From Ianthella basta (taxonomy: Eukaryota; Porifera; Demospongiae; Verongiida; Ianthellidae): a DNA stretch of 64,000 bases. Within the stretch, counting starts at the first letter, position 1. Each line of letters begins with the position of its first letter. The notes under the pieces were generated by a model that was not told the origin of the DNA, ran no database searches, and saw nothing but the letters and a program-made list of their open reading frames with translations. Location: assembly GCA_964019415.1 (NCBI GenBank), contig OZ025870.1:7186915-7250914 (forward strand), written 5' to 3'. Both the position numbers and the translations under genes were made by a program. This document shows positions 1 to 11,589 of this stretch, in pieces.

Positions 1-500
1 GCAAACAATTTTCTACTTGGGACTTTCCAAAATTGTATGCCTTGTGTGCCGGGAGAGTCTTGCAGTTCAATGCCATCAGCAGTCACAATGACGTAAGACT
101 GTCCGAATTCTTGCTGAATAGCTGAAAGGACATACGGTACGTTGGCAGTGGTTTCCTGGACAGGCACGTACACCTGACCCACTGGTTGGAAGCGTGGCTT
201 TCCTCCTGAGGTAAAACCCAAATGTGCCTGCACAATTTTCACACTGATGCCCTTTTTGCCACTGTGAATGACAGATCGAAATGGTACTGGTGGTGTAGTT
301 GACACTGTCATAGTTCCTGAAGATCCAAGGCCAGATGCCAGCTGTTGTACACTGCTTTGAGCCTCAGCTCTTAGTTCGCACCCTTCCACGCGAAATGTGC
401 TGCCGGTTTCCGAGACAGGTATTTCGAATTCTCCACTTTCCAATGGAAAGTATGCACGATTGTTTATGTCAGCTTGGAGCCATACAGAAGCAGGATCAAC
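1..500 (-). CDS. Internal exon of an unrecognised protein-coding gene, partial at window edge
   Basis: On the minus strand one frame stays open for all 166 complete codons from position 500 down to the window edge, with no in-frame ATG needed because it reads as an internal exon. A splice acceptor (pyrimidine-rich tract ending TTATTAG) lies just upstream, at 501-507. The peptide begins VDPASVWLQADINNRAY, has a Ser/Thr/Gly-rich linker in the middle (LASGLGSSGTMTVSTTPPV) and a more hydrophobic second half with VPYVLSAIQQEFGQSYVIV and ends near FWKVPSRKLFA. I do not recognise the family and see no catalytic motif, signal peptide or membrane segment. Upstream exons should lie to the right (above 505) but I could not identify them. 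The gene is divergent from the integrase-like gene at 2040. The open frame is well supported; the function is unknown. Confidence 0.7.
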
Positions 501-703
501 CTAATAAAAAGACAATACAAAAAGCTGCCATATGCACATAGGACAGAGAGTATATACATGCATATGTTTGTAATCCCTATTAAACAGAATATTAAATTTT
601 CCAGCTACTTTCACACTATACTTATATCATATGAATTTGATCATAGAGTTCAGCTGGTGGAGCACATATACATGCACTTAAAATAATAATAATATATAGT
701 ATA

Positions 704-785
704 GTTACCATGACAGCGGGCAGCAAGGGGGTTGTGACTCCAACCTGCCAGTCGGTTACCATCACAGTTGGCAGCAAGGGTTGTG
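704..785 (+). repeat. Short local direct duplication
   Basis: Two ~32 bp copies, 704-736 and 755-785, share GTTACCAT.ACAG..GGCAGCAAGGG followed by GTTGTG, 51 bp apart. This is the only structure I can point to between the minus-strand exon and about 1.9 kb. The remaining sequence at 505-1930 has no supported gene, and open frames there overlap each other on both strands. Confidence 0.6.
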
Positions 786-1929
786 CATGCGCATGACAAA
801 ATAATTCTGTTGACTGCAGTGTAGAGGTGCTATAATTATATATAATATTATAGCTGCAGTGTTACCTTTGCATGTGCAGGTTCTATATAGAGGATGTTTA
901 GTATGGGTGGGGGTGGTGTAAGTTCTAGATCATTCCCAGGACCAATTAGGATGCAGGCCTGCTGCAGTGTGATCATCAACAACAACTTGAAATACACATG
1001 CACGTACCATGTCATGCATTCCATCCAAGAAGCAAGGTATATCCTGTTGCATTTGCAGCCATTTAGCAGAGTAATTAAAGACAGCACCCCAGATATAGAA
1101 TTGGGGACCCCGTCCCTATATCTACGTAGAATTACATGGGGACCCGCGCGTGAAAATGGGGACCCCATGCCGTCGTCGACAGGGAGGTAGAGCAAGAGTA
1201 GATTTCGGCTACGAACTGGTAGAGTACGAGCGCGAAAGAGTGAATCTGACCGATGACTAGCACTAAATCGTTGCGAATCGCTATACAATATGACCACTGA
1301 CGTGGACACGTATTGCGCACGGACGAGCTGATAAAGAATGCGCTAACGATAGGAATGGCTATCTGTCAGCATGACAGCTAGCTATGGGAGCCAAGTTCTC
1401 ACAAAATAGCGTCCATTGAAGGTATACAGAATTTGTGACTGTCGGCTCGCGAGTCATTATACGGCCGCGTTCACGAGTAACACCTATTGAAGCAAGCCGT
1501 GGTAAATCGTTGTGAATATGCTACGTATATAAATACCGTGCTGGGAATCATGCCGACTGGCGTTCATGCTTACAGACAGTTAACCGCGCCAGTCTGCTTT
1601 CTGCTGTGTTTCGAAGGAATGCCACTTTTGTTGCTTCTTTCGTGGTATTACGGGGAACTCGCCTCCAAGCACGAATTTACGGCATAAATTGCTTTACATA
1701 TGCATGCAGCCAGCTAGCTACAACTACGAAATCAATGGCTAAGGGTAGCACATGCACCCCTATTTACCTTAAACAAACGTGCCAGCACCTCCGTGGTTAC
1801 TTGGGAGCACAACACTTGCACTTCTTGTCTGCCTCTCGCCAAGATAACGGATCTGATGGATCGCCCCGCCATCGTCAACCAGAATAGCAAACGAACAAGA
1901 TAACTTGTGAGACTGTATAACTTCACTGT

Positions 1930-2039
1930 ATGTATTATATTATATAGATGCGTAAATTAAGTTCTGACGGAAAGTGTGTACGCGGGCGCGGGCGGGCTGG
2001 CGCGCGGCTACGTGAGACTAGGCGCAAAGCAGTTGAAGC
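1930..2039 (+). promoter_or_regulatory. Probable 5' flank of the integrase-like gene
   Basis: An AT-rich stretch (TATTATATTATATAG near 1932-1947) is followed by a sharply G+C-rich tract (1978-2012, rich in GCGCGGGCG) immediately before the start codon at 2040. This is consistent with a short 5' UTR and core promoter. No experimentally defined element is recognisable, so the call rests on position and composition. Confidence 0.35.
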
Positions 2040-3590
2040 ATGGCTACACTCGAAGGTATACCTGACATGGAGAAAACTATAAGGAATATGGTAGAAGTGG
2101 ATCGCAAGAGTTACCAGCAGATAAGCGAAGAGCTCAAGATTGACTTTCCTGGCATGAGGGGACTCAGTGCTCGCAGCGTACAACGTTTCTGTGTTTCCAA
2201 TGACATTCACGGCACATCCCGACTAGGTCCAGTGGAGTTGAGTCAAGTTGTAACTTCTGCAATTGGTAGGGTAGGACCGACCTACGGTAGGAAGACCATG
2301 AAAGGTTTTCTGGCCACTAATGGAATCAGAGTCGGCCAAAGACAGATAGCCGCTGTGATGCCTTATTGCAATCCTGCCTATCACCGTAGGAGACAGGCAA
2401 ATACTGCCAAGCTACTTAATCCCATTCCCTATTACGCTAGTTACTTTGGCCACAAATTACACGTCGATCAAAACGAGAAGATGGTCATGTATGGAGTAAC
2501 TCACATCTGTGCAGTTGATGGGTTTAGTGGGAAGATTGTCGCATTCGCAACAATGCCGGTGAAGAACACCGTTGAAATCTACAAACACATATTCAGGTAC
2601 TATATTTTATGCGTTTTCATGATGACATGTGAGCAATTGATGTTTTATTGCGTATATACTTCGATGTACCTGTGTGCCTAGATTGATGTGTACATTTGTG
2701 AAGTGTGTGTGCATGTGTGTGTAATACTTGTAGACCAGTAATGCTTGAACATGGAATATGGGACCAAATCAGAGTGGACAAAGGAATGGAGTGGGTATTA
2801 GGCCTATTTGTTCAAGAAGAGCTTGCACAATATCGAAATAATACTTCCAGGGCACCTCACTTGCAAACCACATCAAAGCAGGTGACGAATTAGACACATT
2901 TACCTCAAACAAGTTATATTTAACCTGAAACTTATTCCCTTATGCAGAATCATCCTGTAGAAAGAATATGGGTTGAAATAAATGGACGTGTGAACTATCC
3001 TCTGAAAAACATTCTAATCAAGATGGAAGAAGAAGGAATCATAGACATGGATTCACCACTAGATCGCTATTGTGTATCTCGGTTCACTATACAGGTGGCA
3101 AATGCAGGAGCTGTGCAAGCTGTCCAGGCATGGAATGAGCACCCTATTCCAGGTGAGTAATGATGCATACTATGCATGTATATATTAAGCATACAAGCTT
3201 TTCTATATCTGTTGAATAGGTTTATAATTGTGATAATTGTGTACAAACATCATATGCATCTTTGCAGGAAAAGGAATCCCCAACATCAGAATGCAGGAGA
3301 AAAATAGTGTGGCAAAGGTGCCCGATAGGATAGTGCTAACCCCTGATGAAGCTATCTCTCGCTACCACACTATGGGTGGTCAACTTAAACTTGTTCCTGT
3401 GTTTGGAACTGACCCTTTGTCTCCATCTCATAAAATTATTCGACAGGAAGAATTTTCCAGAAAATATCCAGAATGTCAGCAGATCTTTCAAGCCGCAGCC
3501 AATGGTGACGAAAGTTTATTTAGAGATGGCCTGAAGTACTTCATGTCTATCACACAACGATTAGCAAGGTCCTCTACAGTCGACCACTGA
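2040..3590 (+). CDS. Integrase-fold (DDE, rve-type) protein, four exons, apparently intact
   Basis: Exons 2040-2596, 2734-2881, 2948-3152 and 3268-3590 join in frame through GT-AG introns of 137, 66 and 115 bp (phases 2, 0, 1), giving 410 residues ending at TGA 3588-3590. The N-terminus (about 24-57, SYQQISEELKIDF...SARSVQRF) looks like a helix-turn-helix. The core shows HVDQNEKMVMYGVTH, with D143 as first acidic residue and AVDGFSGKIVAF beyond it; RVDKGMEW gives D201; NHPVERIWVEIN gives E240. The spacing D-57-D-38-E fits retroviral-integrase/transposase (rve) catalytic cores. Proteins of this type occur as single intron-containing genes across invertebrates, so a transposase-derived host gene is likely; that is recalled knowledge, not a search. 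I saw no terminal inverted repeats around it. The start is chosen at the first ATG after the G+C-rich leader. Whether it is still catalytic is unknown; all three acidic residues are present. Confidence 0.85.
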
Positions 3591-3648
3591 CACTCCATAT
3601 AATTTACTACATGCTATCATGCTCTTGTGAATTTGTAACAGTTGCTTA

Positions 3649-3654
3649 ATTAAA
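3649..3654 (+). promoter_or_regulatory. Candidate polyadenylation signal (ATTAAA variant)
   Basis: ATTAAA lies 59 bp after the stop codon of the integrase-like gene. It is the nearest poly(A)-signal-like hexamer downstream; no canonical AATAAA is closer. A weak motif on its own, supported by position. Confidence 0.4.
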
Positions 3655-3721
3655 CATGGGTGCATTATATTTCAAAGTCGTCCATATATATGTCCTGAAT
3701 CTGGCGATGATACAAAGTTGT

Positions 3722-5090
3722 ACTTGTGCGAACACATGTACACCCCCCCCCCCCACCCACACCAACACACGGACTCTTGCATGCATGATCTTTGCACTCT
3801 TGCATCAAGGTTTTAGAGTGTACGCACAATCACACACACACACGCGCACAGACACAAGCACACACACACACAGAGTCACTCACAATAGTATACACCCACA
3901 GCACCTCACGTGAAATGCAACATGCTGTAGCAGATGCACAGGACATTTGCATAAACACTTAACTCATTCACACACACAAAACATGCATATAAGTAGACCT
4001 GTGCATGCATGCACACATACAAATACATGCTTTACGGATGCACGCTCAAGCACGCACGGACACATGCACATGTCGCATAATGCCTTATGCGATTACTCAT
4101 GACACGCTTCAGACTCCACTTGCACATGCCTTGTATATGTATAAATGCAATCTCGTCATCTTGGCAAACTGCAGACACCCAGATGGATGTTTCGGGCTGT
4201 TGGCCCTCATCAGTGCAGTGCAGCCCAGCAACCACACTTCCCCATCCCATACCATTCACAAACACCCACTGAACCATCCAACCTCACAGCACTGATTGCC
4301 CAGCAATGCCAACACAATTACAACCATACCTGCTTCCCAACACATCAAGAGCCACACTTACTCACTTACAATATTATGCACCCACTAACGCAACATTGCA
4401 CAGATGCACACGTAGCTTCAGTATGCACAGGACATTTGCACAGTCATGTTGCGCAATCACACATCAACACATGCACACACAGAAAACATGCACTCTATGC
4501 ATGCGTGCATGCACACAGACACACACACACACACACACACGCACACACACACACACACGACAGTAACACCAACAATATTCACAAACACACTGCCATAATC
4601 CCACACACTCATAACACTAATATCAGTACCCTTCCACTCAAAGGCACGCATGCACCAGCACAGCAACAGGCACAACATCACACACATACACATACACCGA
4701 CCCACCCACCCACCCACACACACACACCAATACCCACGATTGCACACACATTCCTATACAGCAAATTCAAGTAGATACATGACTGGAAATATGCACATGT
4801 GCGAGCACATGTACACCCCCCCCCCCACACCAACACACGGCCTCTTGCATGCATGATCTCTGCACTCTTCCATCAAGGTTTTAGAGTGTACACACACACA
4901 CGCACGCACACACACACACGTAGTATGCACCCACGGCGTCTCACGTGAAATGCAACATGCTGTAGCAGATGCACAGGACATTTGCACAAGCACTTAACTC
5001 ATTCACACACACAAAACATGCATATAGGCCTGTGTGTGCATGGACACATACAAATACATGCTCTCCAGACGCACGCTCAAGCACGCACGG
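3722..5090 (+). repeat. Duplicated CA-rich block
   Basis: 3722-4065 and 4796-5090 are two diverged copies of one sequence, about 1.07 kb apart. They share a poly-C tract (CCCCCCCCC), ACACGG.CTCTTGCATGCATG, CATCAAGGTTTTAGAGTGTA, TCACGTGAAATGCAACATGC and GCACAGGACATTTGCA. A third, more diverged fragment sits at about 4370-4540. Short (CA)n runs are interspersed (for example 4515-4558). Open frames here are low-complexity His/Thr or Cys/Val runs and are not genes. Confidence 0.7.
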
Positions 5091-5091
<1 letters not shown>

Positions 5092-5139
<48 letters not shown>

Positions 5140-5146
5140 AACACAC

Positions 5147-5241
<95 letters not shown>
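5092..5241. repeat. (CA)n microsatellite
   Basis: About 150 bp of almost pure CA dinucleotide, interrupted once near 5135-5155 by GCAAACACACGCAAACAC. Long alternating purine-pyrimidine DNA of this type is expected to be length-unstable. Confidence 0.97.
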
Positions 5242-5243
<2 letters not shown>

Positions 5244-5330
5244 TAATACGATAAAGCAGAGGCTAATCACAAACATACCCACAAAACCTAGACACACACA
5301 CGCGCACACCCACCCACCTACCGACACAAC

Positions 5331-5873
5331 TCCTGAAGCTTTCTAGCAACCTCTCAACCGATCGAGGCCACTCGCCGTCGACTGTGGAAGAACGGTGCCG
5401 TCAGGAAGGGGAATCGGATCCCTCACTGCGCAGCGCGCAAGAGGACACTTTCTGTGCAGACGTCCACGATCTTGAGAGGCTTGCAAGGGGGACACGGGTA
5501 TACACGCACACATCTGCGGGACACAAGATTGCGACGCTATAACAGGTGACGCTACACAGAAGCGATGAGGCCGGCAGAGACCTTAACGCCGGGGAAAGGT
5601 CCCAAGAAGCGCCTCCACCCCGGACCGCTGCCTTTCAGAACCACAGGATTCACGCTGCCTTTCAGAAAACAATCCTGGCTCAGCACGCACTTTCAACTTC
5701 ACGACATGGTAAATCAACGATCACGTTGTCCGAGCAGTTCCATTTTATTGCGAATCGGAGTCTCCCGGTTTTGCTGTTTTCCAATTCTGACAGAAAGTTG
5801 AGAATCGGCCATTTTCAACTTCCAATTCATGGGGTAGGAATTGAGAATGGATTGGCACAAAGGTACACGGACA
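5331..5873. other. No supported gene (5.33-5.87 kb)
   Basis: More G+C-rich than the CA block before it. A 121-codon frame on the plus strand (5546-5911) starts only at GTG, has no recognisable motif and runs into the dispersed repeat at 5874, so I do not call it a gene. Confidence 0.5.
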
Positions 5874-6477
5874 TTTCAGGTCTCCAGATCAGCCAGTTGG
5901 CAATCCAATGAAAGTACCACTTCTAAACTGTCAAAATGCGTTACTGACTGCTTTATGATCTACACAACATTCTGAATGAGAATGTACATGCTACTCTGTG
6001 CCTGGAGAAGGAAGATGTTGGCTAAAAAGCTACCATAAGTGGTAATGCCATGGTTCGCTGGTATCTGTCATTATTATTAGCCAACGGGTCGTTCGATCTC
6101 TGTTGTATTTGGGACTGTATCTCGCAGGAGAACAGTTTGGTAAGCTTTCTACTACAATGATATCACCTAAACCTGTTCTAAAAACACTTTGGGTTCTTTG
6201 GATACACGGCGAAAGATGATTTTGAGCCTAGCAAACAGAGAGCGTCGAGCGCGGCCATTTTACAATGTCCATCCGCGATAATTGGAGCTGTATCTCGCAG
6301 AAGAGTCTCTCGTTATGCTTTTCATTAGTATCATTCTATTAACACATGCTTATGAACACATTTCGATCATTCGATTCGTAGACTGCGAAAAGCCATTATT
6401 GATGATGATTGATGATGATTTCAAACTTTGTAAAGAGCAACGTGAGCGCCGCCATTTGCAATGACAGAACTATGCAT
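5874..6477 (+). repeat. Dispersed ~600 bp repeat, copy 1
   Basis: Aligns by eye with 53418-54021 over its whole length. Shared runs include GACATTCTGAATGAG-like, TTTTGAGCCTAGCAAACAGA, GCGTCGAGCGCG, GGCCATTTTACAATGTCC and GCGCCGCCATTTGCAAT. In this copy the coding-like frame visible in copy 2 is broken by stops. Just beyond its end (near 6483-6498) is CGAACACGAAGCCATA, which recurs at 59635-59650. Confidence 0.8.
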
Positions 6478-8230
6478 GATCTCGAACACGAAGCCATAAG
6501 AAAGATGTGAATTCATGTATATCATGGTTTTACATTATGCGATGTGTACAAAAATGGCAACTACATACTCGTGCAGCTCACAACAGTAAACCTTTTTCAA
6601 GTATAGCTAAAGGGATGACATAACCATGAAATGATGCTACAGAAACGTCATGACAATAATTGTTAATGACTGAGAGTTTGCTGAAAGATGTTCCAGAGCT
6701 ATATCTGATGAATGATTCGAAGCTCTATTAAATTAAGCGACAAGAGTGTGCATGTCTGTTTCATAAAACCTGAAAGATCAATTGTGTAGACCAAATTATA
6801 AAGATTGTTTGAACATATAGCATTGAAAGACAGCCTTCTCTGTGCGGAGGGGGATGGGCCTGAAAATGTGTACAGGTAGGGAATGAGTGAGCATAGAGGA
6901 GCAGAGAAGAGAAAGGATATAAAGAAGAGATTAGAAAGAGATGCATAGGAGACACAACACAGGTAGACTAGAGAGCTGACACACTGTGTACGTTGTGTTT
7001 GTATAACGGCAAGACTTACTTTGCTGTGTGTTTGGTGTTGCTGTAAGCATACCTGCTATGTTTGGTGTTTCTATACGACGTAGCTACCTCGGCATGTTAA
7101 CAGTTTGGTGTTTGCTGCAAGGTTCCTGCTGTGTTTAGTGTTGTTGAAACTTGGTGTGTTTGTCGTTCCTATAACACTTACCTTGCTTGCTTCTTACTTG
7201 GAGACTGTGCGGAGCCGTCATCATAGACACAGCTGCGGCGACCGCGTCAGCGACATCCAGAAAACAAGCCAATCATTCCCTTCTTGACTTCGCAGTGCAG
7301 GGGAGCGTCAATCAGCGTAGAACTTCTTGCTTGTTTGCTGGTGACCGTTCACCGCAGCTTAAGGACAAGACAAGACAAGGCAAGTGTGTGTGTGTGCTAT
7401 GATGTACTTGGGTTACTTGGGACTAGGGTGCGGCATCATAGTTCGGCCGCATTAAAACTAGGGCGCACCCTTCACGTGGCCATCCATTCCCTAGATCTGT
7501 ATATATAAAGTTACAACCCTATATTAGAGACGTTTAGCACAGCGTTCAAACGTAGCATAATAAGCGCACACGACACGGAGCAAATTCGTGCGTTCTTCGA
7601 TTTAGCGCAACAACGTTCGAACGTAGCGTAACGTGGCACTGAGTTAATCGTAAGCTCTTCCTTAGAGCGCAATGGGAGCGGGAAAATGGCAATAACAGCA
7701 CGGAGGATGGATTGTGAATGGCTGTACTCAATGCAGACGATTCGAATTTCTAAGATGGAGCTTGCTGCGCAAGTGGAAAGACACGGGAGACATGGGAAAC
7801 GCTTGAATTTTGAATTTCGCAGTAAATTCCTTCTGCAGTGTCCCAGCCATGTCTTCCCAACTGGCCGACCCTCGTGCGATGGGATGCTTGACTGCCACAA
7901 CTTCGCGCAACAGTATTACAGCGTCTGCCACCTGAAAGTGAACCCATGACGGCTTCAGCTGGTGTTCTGAAGGCTATACGGGGGATGGAATCGAACTTGC
8001 TGGAGTCGGAGACCGAGAAGGGGTGGACACAGCTGATGTATCCACGGCGAGAGCAGTGCGAATTATCTAAGACGAGTTTTTTCTGCGGCCGAACAACGTA
8101 CGTATAAAATAAACGCAATAACCAGCCTCGATACGTCAAAAACGTTACTTCCCGCGTTCGTTCTTTTCGCGCCAAACGTTACAAGCTTACTACGTTATGT
8201 TTTACGCTGTGCTAAACCTCTCTATTTCCA
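6478..8230. other. No supported gene (6.5-8.2 kb)
   Basis: Small-scale structure only. 7020-7170 holds several diverged ~38 bp direct repeats around GTTTGGTGTT..TGCT. 7550-7640 holds two copies of a GTTC.AACGTAGC.TAA motif about 62 bp apart. Open frames on both strands at 7.5-8.2 kb overlap and lack motifs. Confidence 0.45.
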
Positions 8231-8237
8231 ATTGCAG

Positions 8238-8415
8238 GAACAGAATAAAATTGGAGCGTTCGACCATCGCCCAATACAACAGGAGAAACTCCCTCTGGGA
8301 GGAGGCTATTTCTGGCGAATGCGTACTTGGAGGACTTCGACTGGCTGTAAACAGGTCCCAGGTATTTGGCCTGGACCTGCCCTACGTCGGTCATTGGACA
8401 AGGTGTCCGGAAGAG
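8238..8415 (+). CDS. Possible single exon at the left edge of the repeat territory
   Basis: A good acceptor (pyrimidine tract then TTGCAG, 8219-8237) precedes a stretch open in two frames. One reads NRIKLERSTIAQYNRRN...GECVLGGLRLAVNRSQVFG. Possible donors follow 8402 (AAG then GTGTCC) and 8415 (GAG then GTGTGT). A TG-rich tract begins at 8416, as in front of the repeated exon-like modules downstream, so this may be the upstream exon of the gene whose later exons were amplified. No family is recognised and the two open frames cannot be told apart. Confidence 0.3.
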
Positions 8416-8579
8416 GTGTGTGTGCGTGTGCGTATGCCTGTGTGTGTATGTTTACAGTGTGTGGGCATAAACTTGTGCGTTCTTATGTGTGGACAACTTG
8501 TGCATGTGTCTTGGTGTGGTAGTGTATACATGAGTCAACAACTAAGAACATTGAGATGTCTGTCACCTTGTTTCTGTAG

Positions 8580-8710
8580 GAGGAGTCTGACAAGTGACAT
8601 TCACCAATTGTAATGAGATCCATTTCAGGCTGCTGGAGAGATTGGTGCGGGAAAGGGGTTTGTGGTGGTATCTTGTCATCAGGGAGGTAGGCCTTATTGG
8701 ATTGTGCAAG
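8580..8710 (+). pseudogene. Exon-like module e, leftmost copy
   Basis: Bounded by an acceptor-like CCTTGTTTCTGTAG and a donor-like CAAG/GTGGGTAAG. The best frame has an early stop, then reads VTFTNCNEIHFRLLERLVR and WWYLVIREVGLIGLCKVGKM. Diverged paralogues keep the same frame (21751-21894: RLLGRWVCMGWVSII then EVGFLGLYKV). Further copies start at 13241, 17403, 28054, 37955, 43394, 47466 and 49359; truncated copies near 22515 and 33065 break off at an element H fragment. Frame retention between diverged copies suggests descent from a coding exon of an unrecognised gene; most copies now carry stops. Confidence 0.35.
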
Positions 8711-8794
8711 GTGGGTAAGATGTGATTTCCCAGATAGGTGTAGTATAGGGTAAGCTGTTGCAAATTCTGTGGTATAATAGCTGTGGTTGAGTGC

Positions 8795-9290
8795 ACACAA
8801 ATCCAACTTGTTCAACTAATCCTCAGCAGTGAACACAAATCAAATTTTGAAACAAAATCAATCTTCAACAATGAAACTGTCAGTCTGTACCTCACCAAAT
8901 GTGTTATTATCAAATTGTCAATCAAATCCTCAGCAATGATCACAAACTAATCTGATAATTACATTAAATAGGCACAGAATCAAACTATTAAACTGATCTT
9001 CAACAAAATTTGTGTTAATACCAGAATGCCACACAAATAAATAAATGAGCACAAAATCAATCTTTTAAGCTGATCTCCAGTGCTGAGCACAGAGTCATTC
9101 TGTCAAGTCGTAAGTCAGCAATCAGCACATAATCAAACTGTCATGCTTATCTTCGATCACCAATGAGACTGATATCAATTAAATTGTTCTACTCATGATT
9201 GTGAATGTTACAAAATTCAATGGGTGAAACTGATCTTCAACAATGAGAAAAATTGTAGAAAATCGTAGTGTAAGACTAATTTTAGCAACG
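8795..9290 (-). repeat. 39-bp monomer array, minus polarity
   Basis: Diverged monomers reading (on the plus strand) CTGATCTTCAGCAATGAG followed by CACAAAATCAAACTGTCAA. I define plus polarity as the strand showing TTGCTGAAGATCAG. It meets the next array head-to-head near 9295. Confidence 0.8.
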
Positions 9291-9299
9291 AGCATAGTT

Positions 9300-10855
9300 T
9301 TTTTCTACATTTCATACTCATTGCTGAAGATCAGTCCTAAACACTCATTTTATTCTCAGTGCTGAAGATCAGTGTGAAACTTTGCTTCTTATGCCCCTTG
9401 CTAAAGTACTGTCTTACGCTTTGATATTCTGCTGCTTACTGAACATGAGTCTTACCATTCTTTTGTTATGTTCATTGCTGAAGATCTGTATTAAACTTCA
9501 TTTATGAGCTCATTGCTGAAGAATCAGTCTTACAAGTTGTTTCTATGCTCATTGCCGAAGATCACTCTTTCACTTTGAACTGTGTATATTGCTGAAGATC
9601 AGTTTGACATTTTGACTCAGAAGAGTAGGTTGACTCTCTGATTTCATGCTACATTGCTGAAGATCAGTCTTCCACTTGAATTTTATGCATATCACTGAAT
9701 ATCAATCTTGCACTTTAATATTGTACTCTTTGCAGAAGGTCAGCCTTAGACTTTACTTTGTGCTCATTACTGAAGATCAGTCTTGCTCAATGCCAAAGAT
9801 CTGTCCTAGACCTTCATTTTATTTTCATTGCTGAAGATTAGTGTTAGTGTTCGACTTTGTTTCTACACCCATTGCTAAATTTCGACCTACACTTCAACAA
9901 TATGCTGATTGCTGAAGATGAGTCTTACAATTTTGTACTGAAGATCTGTATTAAGCTTCATTTATGAGCTCATTGCTGAGGAATGAGTCTTACAAGTAGT
10001 TTAAGTGCTCATTGCCAAAGATCACCTTGCACTTTGTAACTGTGCTCATTGCTGAAATCAGTCTTCCCCTAGAATTTTATGCACATCACTGAATTTCAGT
10101 CTTGCACTTTAATACTTTGCTCTTCACAGGTCAGCCTTAGACTTTGCTTTGTGCTCATTGCTGAAGATCAGTCTTAAACTTTGAAATGTGCTGATCGTTG
10201 AAATTCAGATGGAAAATTTGAATTGCTGAAGAACAGGTTGACTCTCTGTTTTCTTGCTCTTCCTTAAAATGAGACTTAACACTTGAATTTTAACCTCATT
10301 GATGCGTCTTACAATTTTGTACTGAAGATCTGTATTAAGCTTCATTTATGAGCTCATTGCTGAGGAATGAGTCTTACAAGTAGTTTTAATGCTCATTGCC
10401 AAAGATCACCTTGCACTTTGAAACTGTGCTCATTGCTGAAGATCAGTATGACAATTTTGAATTCCAGAAGAGCGGTTGACTATCTGATATCATGCTACAT
10501 TGCTGAAGATCAGTCTTCCCCTAGAAGTTTATGCACTTCACTGAATTTCAGTCTTGCACTTTAATACTGTGCTCTTCACAGGTCAGCCTTAGATACTGCT
10601 TTGTGCTCATTGCTGAAGATCAGTCTTAAACTTTGAAATGTGCGGATTGTTGAAATTCAGATGGAAAGTTTGAGTTACTGAAGAACAGGTAGACTCTCTG
10701 ATTTTAAGATCGGTCTTGCGCTTGAAACTTAAGCTGATTGTTGAACATCCGTTCAGCAATTTGATATTATGCTCAATGCTGAAGAATGTTTTCAAATTTA
10801 TCCTCATTCCTGCATATCACTTTGATGCTAGAATTTTTACGCTCCTTCTGCAACA
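9300..10855 (+). repeat. 39-bp monomer array, plus polarity (longest plus block)
   Basis: About 1.5 kb of monomers with TGCTCATTGCTGAAGATCAG and CTT.CACTTTGA spacers. It contains an internal duplication: the segment near 9940-10200 recurs near 10320-10670 (CTGTATTAAGCTTCATTTAT, AGTCTTACAAGTAGTTT). A short minus-polarity stretch follows at 10870-11005. Confidence 0.8.
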
Positions 10856-11039
10856 TCAGTCTTGATGAGTCTAAAAGCACACTGTCAACTTGATCTTCAG
10901 CATTGTGTGCAAACCCATCTGTCTGACTGGTCATGAGCAATGTTCACACAGTGGAACTTGTCAGAGTGATCTTAAACATCGAGCACAAAATTGAATGTGT
11001 ACAGTGTAACCATTCAATAAGATAGGGGTCCTCAGGTCA

Positions 11040-11480
11040 TCTATGCTTCAACAGTAGGTACTTTGTTTTGCTAAACAGTCATGTCTCTTATTAAACAGGT
11101 AACTCTGCTAAAGGTGAATCTTCTATGCTACATTTACTCAACTCCAGAGTCAACATCGGTGAGCATGCAGGGGTAGGTAGCCATATGAGTACTGCTTAAG
11201 TGTTTCCCCTCCCTTCCCCTTCCTTATTTTTCCCCTTCCCCTCACCCACTTCTCCTTATGCGTACATATATATTTAAATGTGGTGTACAGACTTCTACAA
11301 AGGTATCCCAAAATATGACAGCCATCAGCAGGAAATGGGGCACACACCCAATCAGCAGTTGGCAGGGTGACAAGAATGGACCCTGTTGTCTAGTATGTGA
11401 CTGGCAATGTACTATGTGCATGTGATATGCTATAAGGGCTTCTTTGGGGTGTAGCAAGTGTACATTTTACCCTTACTCTC
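11040..11480 (+). repeat. Module w/v, first copy
   Basis: Contains CAACATCGGTGAGCATGCAG, GGTAGGTAGCCATATGAG, a CCTTCCCC-rich pyrimidine tract and a v-type exon-like piece (CATCAGCAGGAA.TGGGGCAC). It ends with GGGCTTCTTTGGGGTGTAGC, the same end as the p-modules at 25.8 and 35.7 kb. Other w copies start near 20400, 25130, 30975, 35165 (shortened), 40895 and 45340. Confidence 0.6.
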
Positions 11481-11514
11481 GTAAAATCGTGTGTGTCTAC
11501 TGTATGTCACACAA

Positions 11515-11580
11515 AATGTGTGTGTGTGTGTGGGTGGGTGGGTGCGTGTGTGGGTGTGTGGGTGTGTGTGCGTGTGCGAT
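11515..11580. repeat. TG/GTGGG-rich simple repeat
   Basis: Alternating TG with GGGTG interruptions. TG-rich tracts of this kind precede or follow most exon-like modules (8416-8460, 15400-15490, 15925-16025, 17160-17330, 22300-22345, 47297-47345). Confidence 0.85.
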
Positions 11581-11589
11581 GTGTTAAAA

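Noticed and set aside
848..1309. 153-codon minus-strand frame upstream of the partial exon
   Set aside because: It could be an upstream exon of the minus-strand gene, but plus-strand frames cover the same DNA and I could not find a donor/acceptor pair linking it in phase to the exon at 1-500.
3656..5346. Several open frames of 60-209 codons on both strands
   Set aside because: They are His/Thr- or Cys/Val-rich translations of CA/TG repeats, open in several frames at once because the dinucleotide repeat has no stop codons.
5546..5911. 121-codon plus-strand frame
   Set aside because: It starts only at GTG, has no motif, runs into the dispersed repeat at 5874, and its counterpart at 53.4 kb uses a different frame.
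7511..8175. Overlapping minus-strand frames of 129 and 141 codons
   Set aside because: They overlap in different frames with no splice logic or motif, and compete with plus-strand frames over the same DNA.
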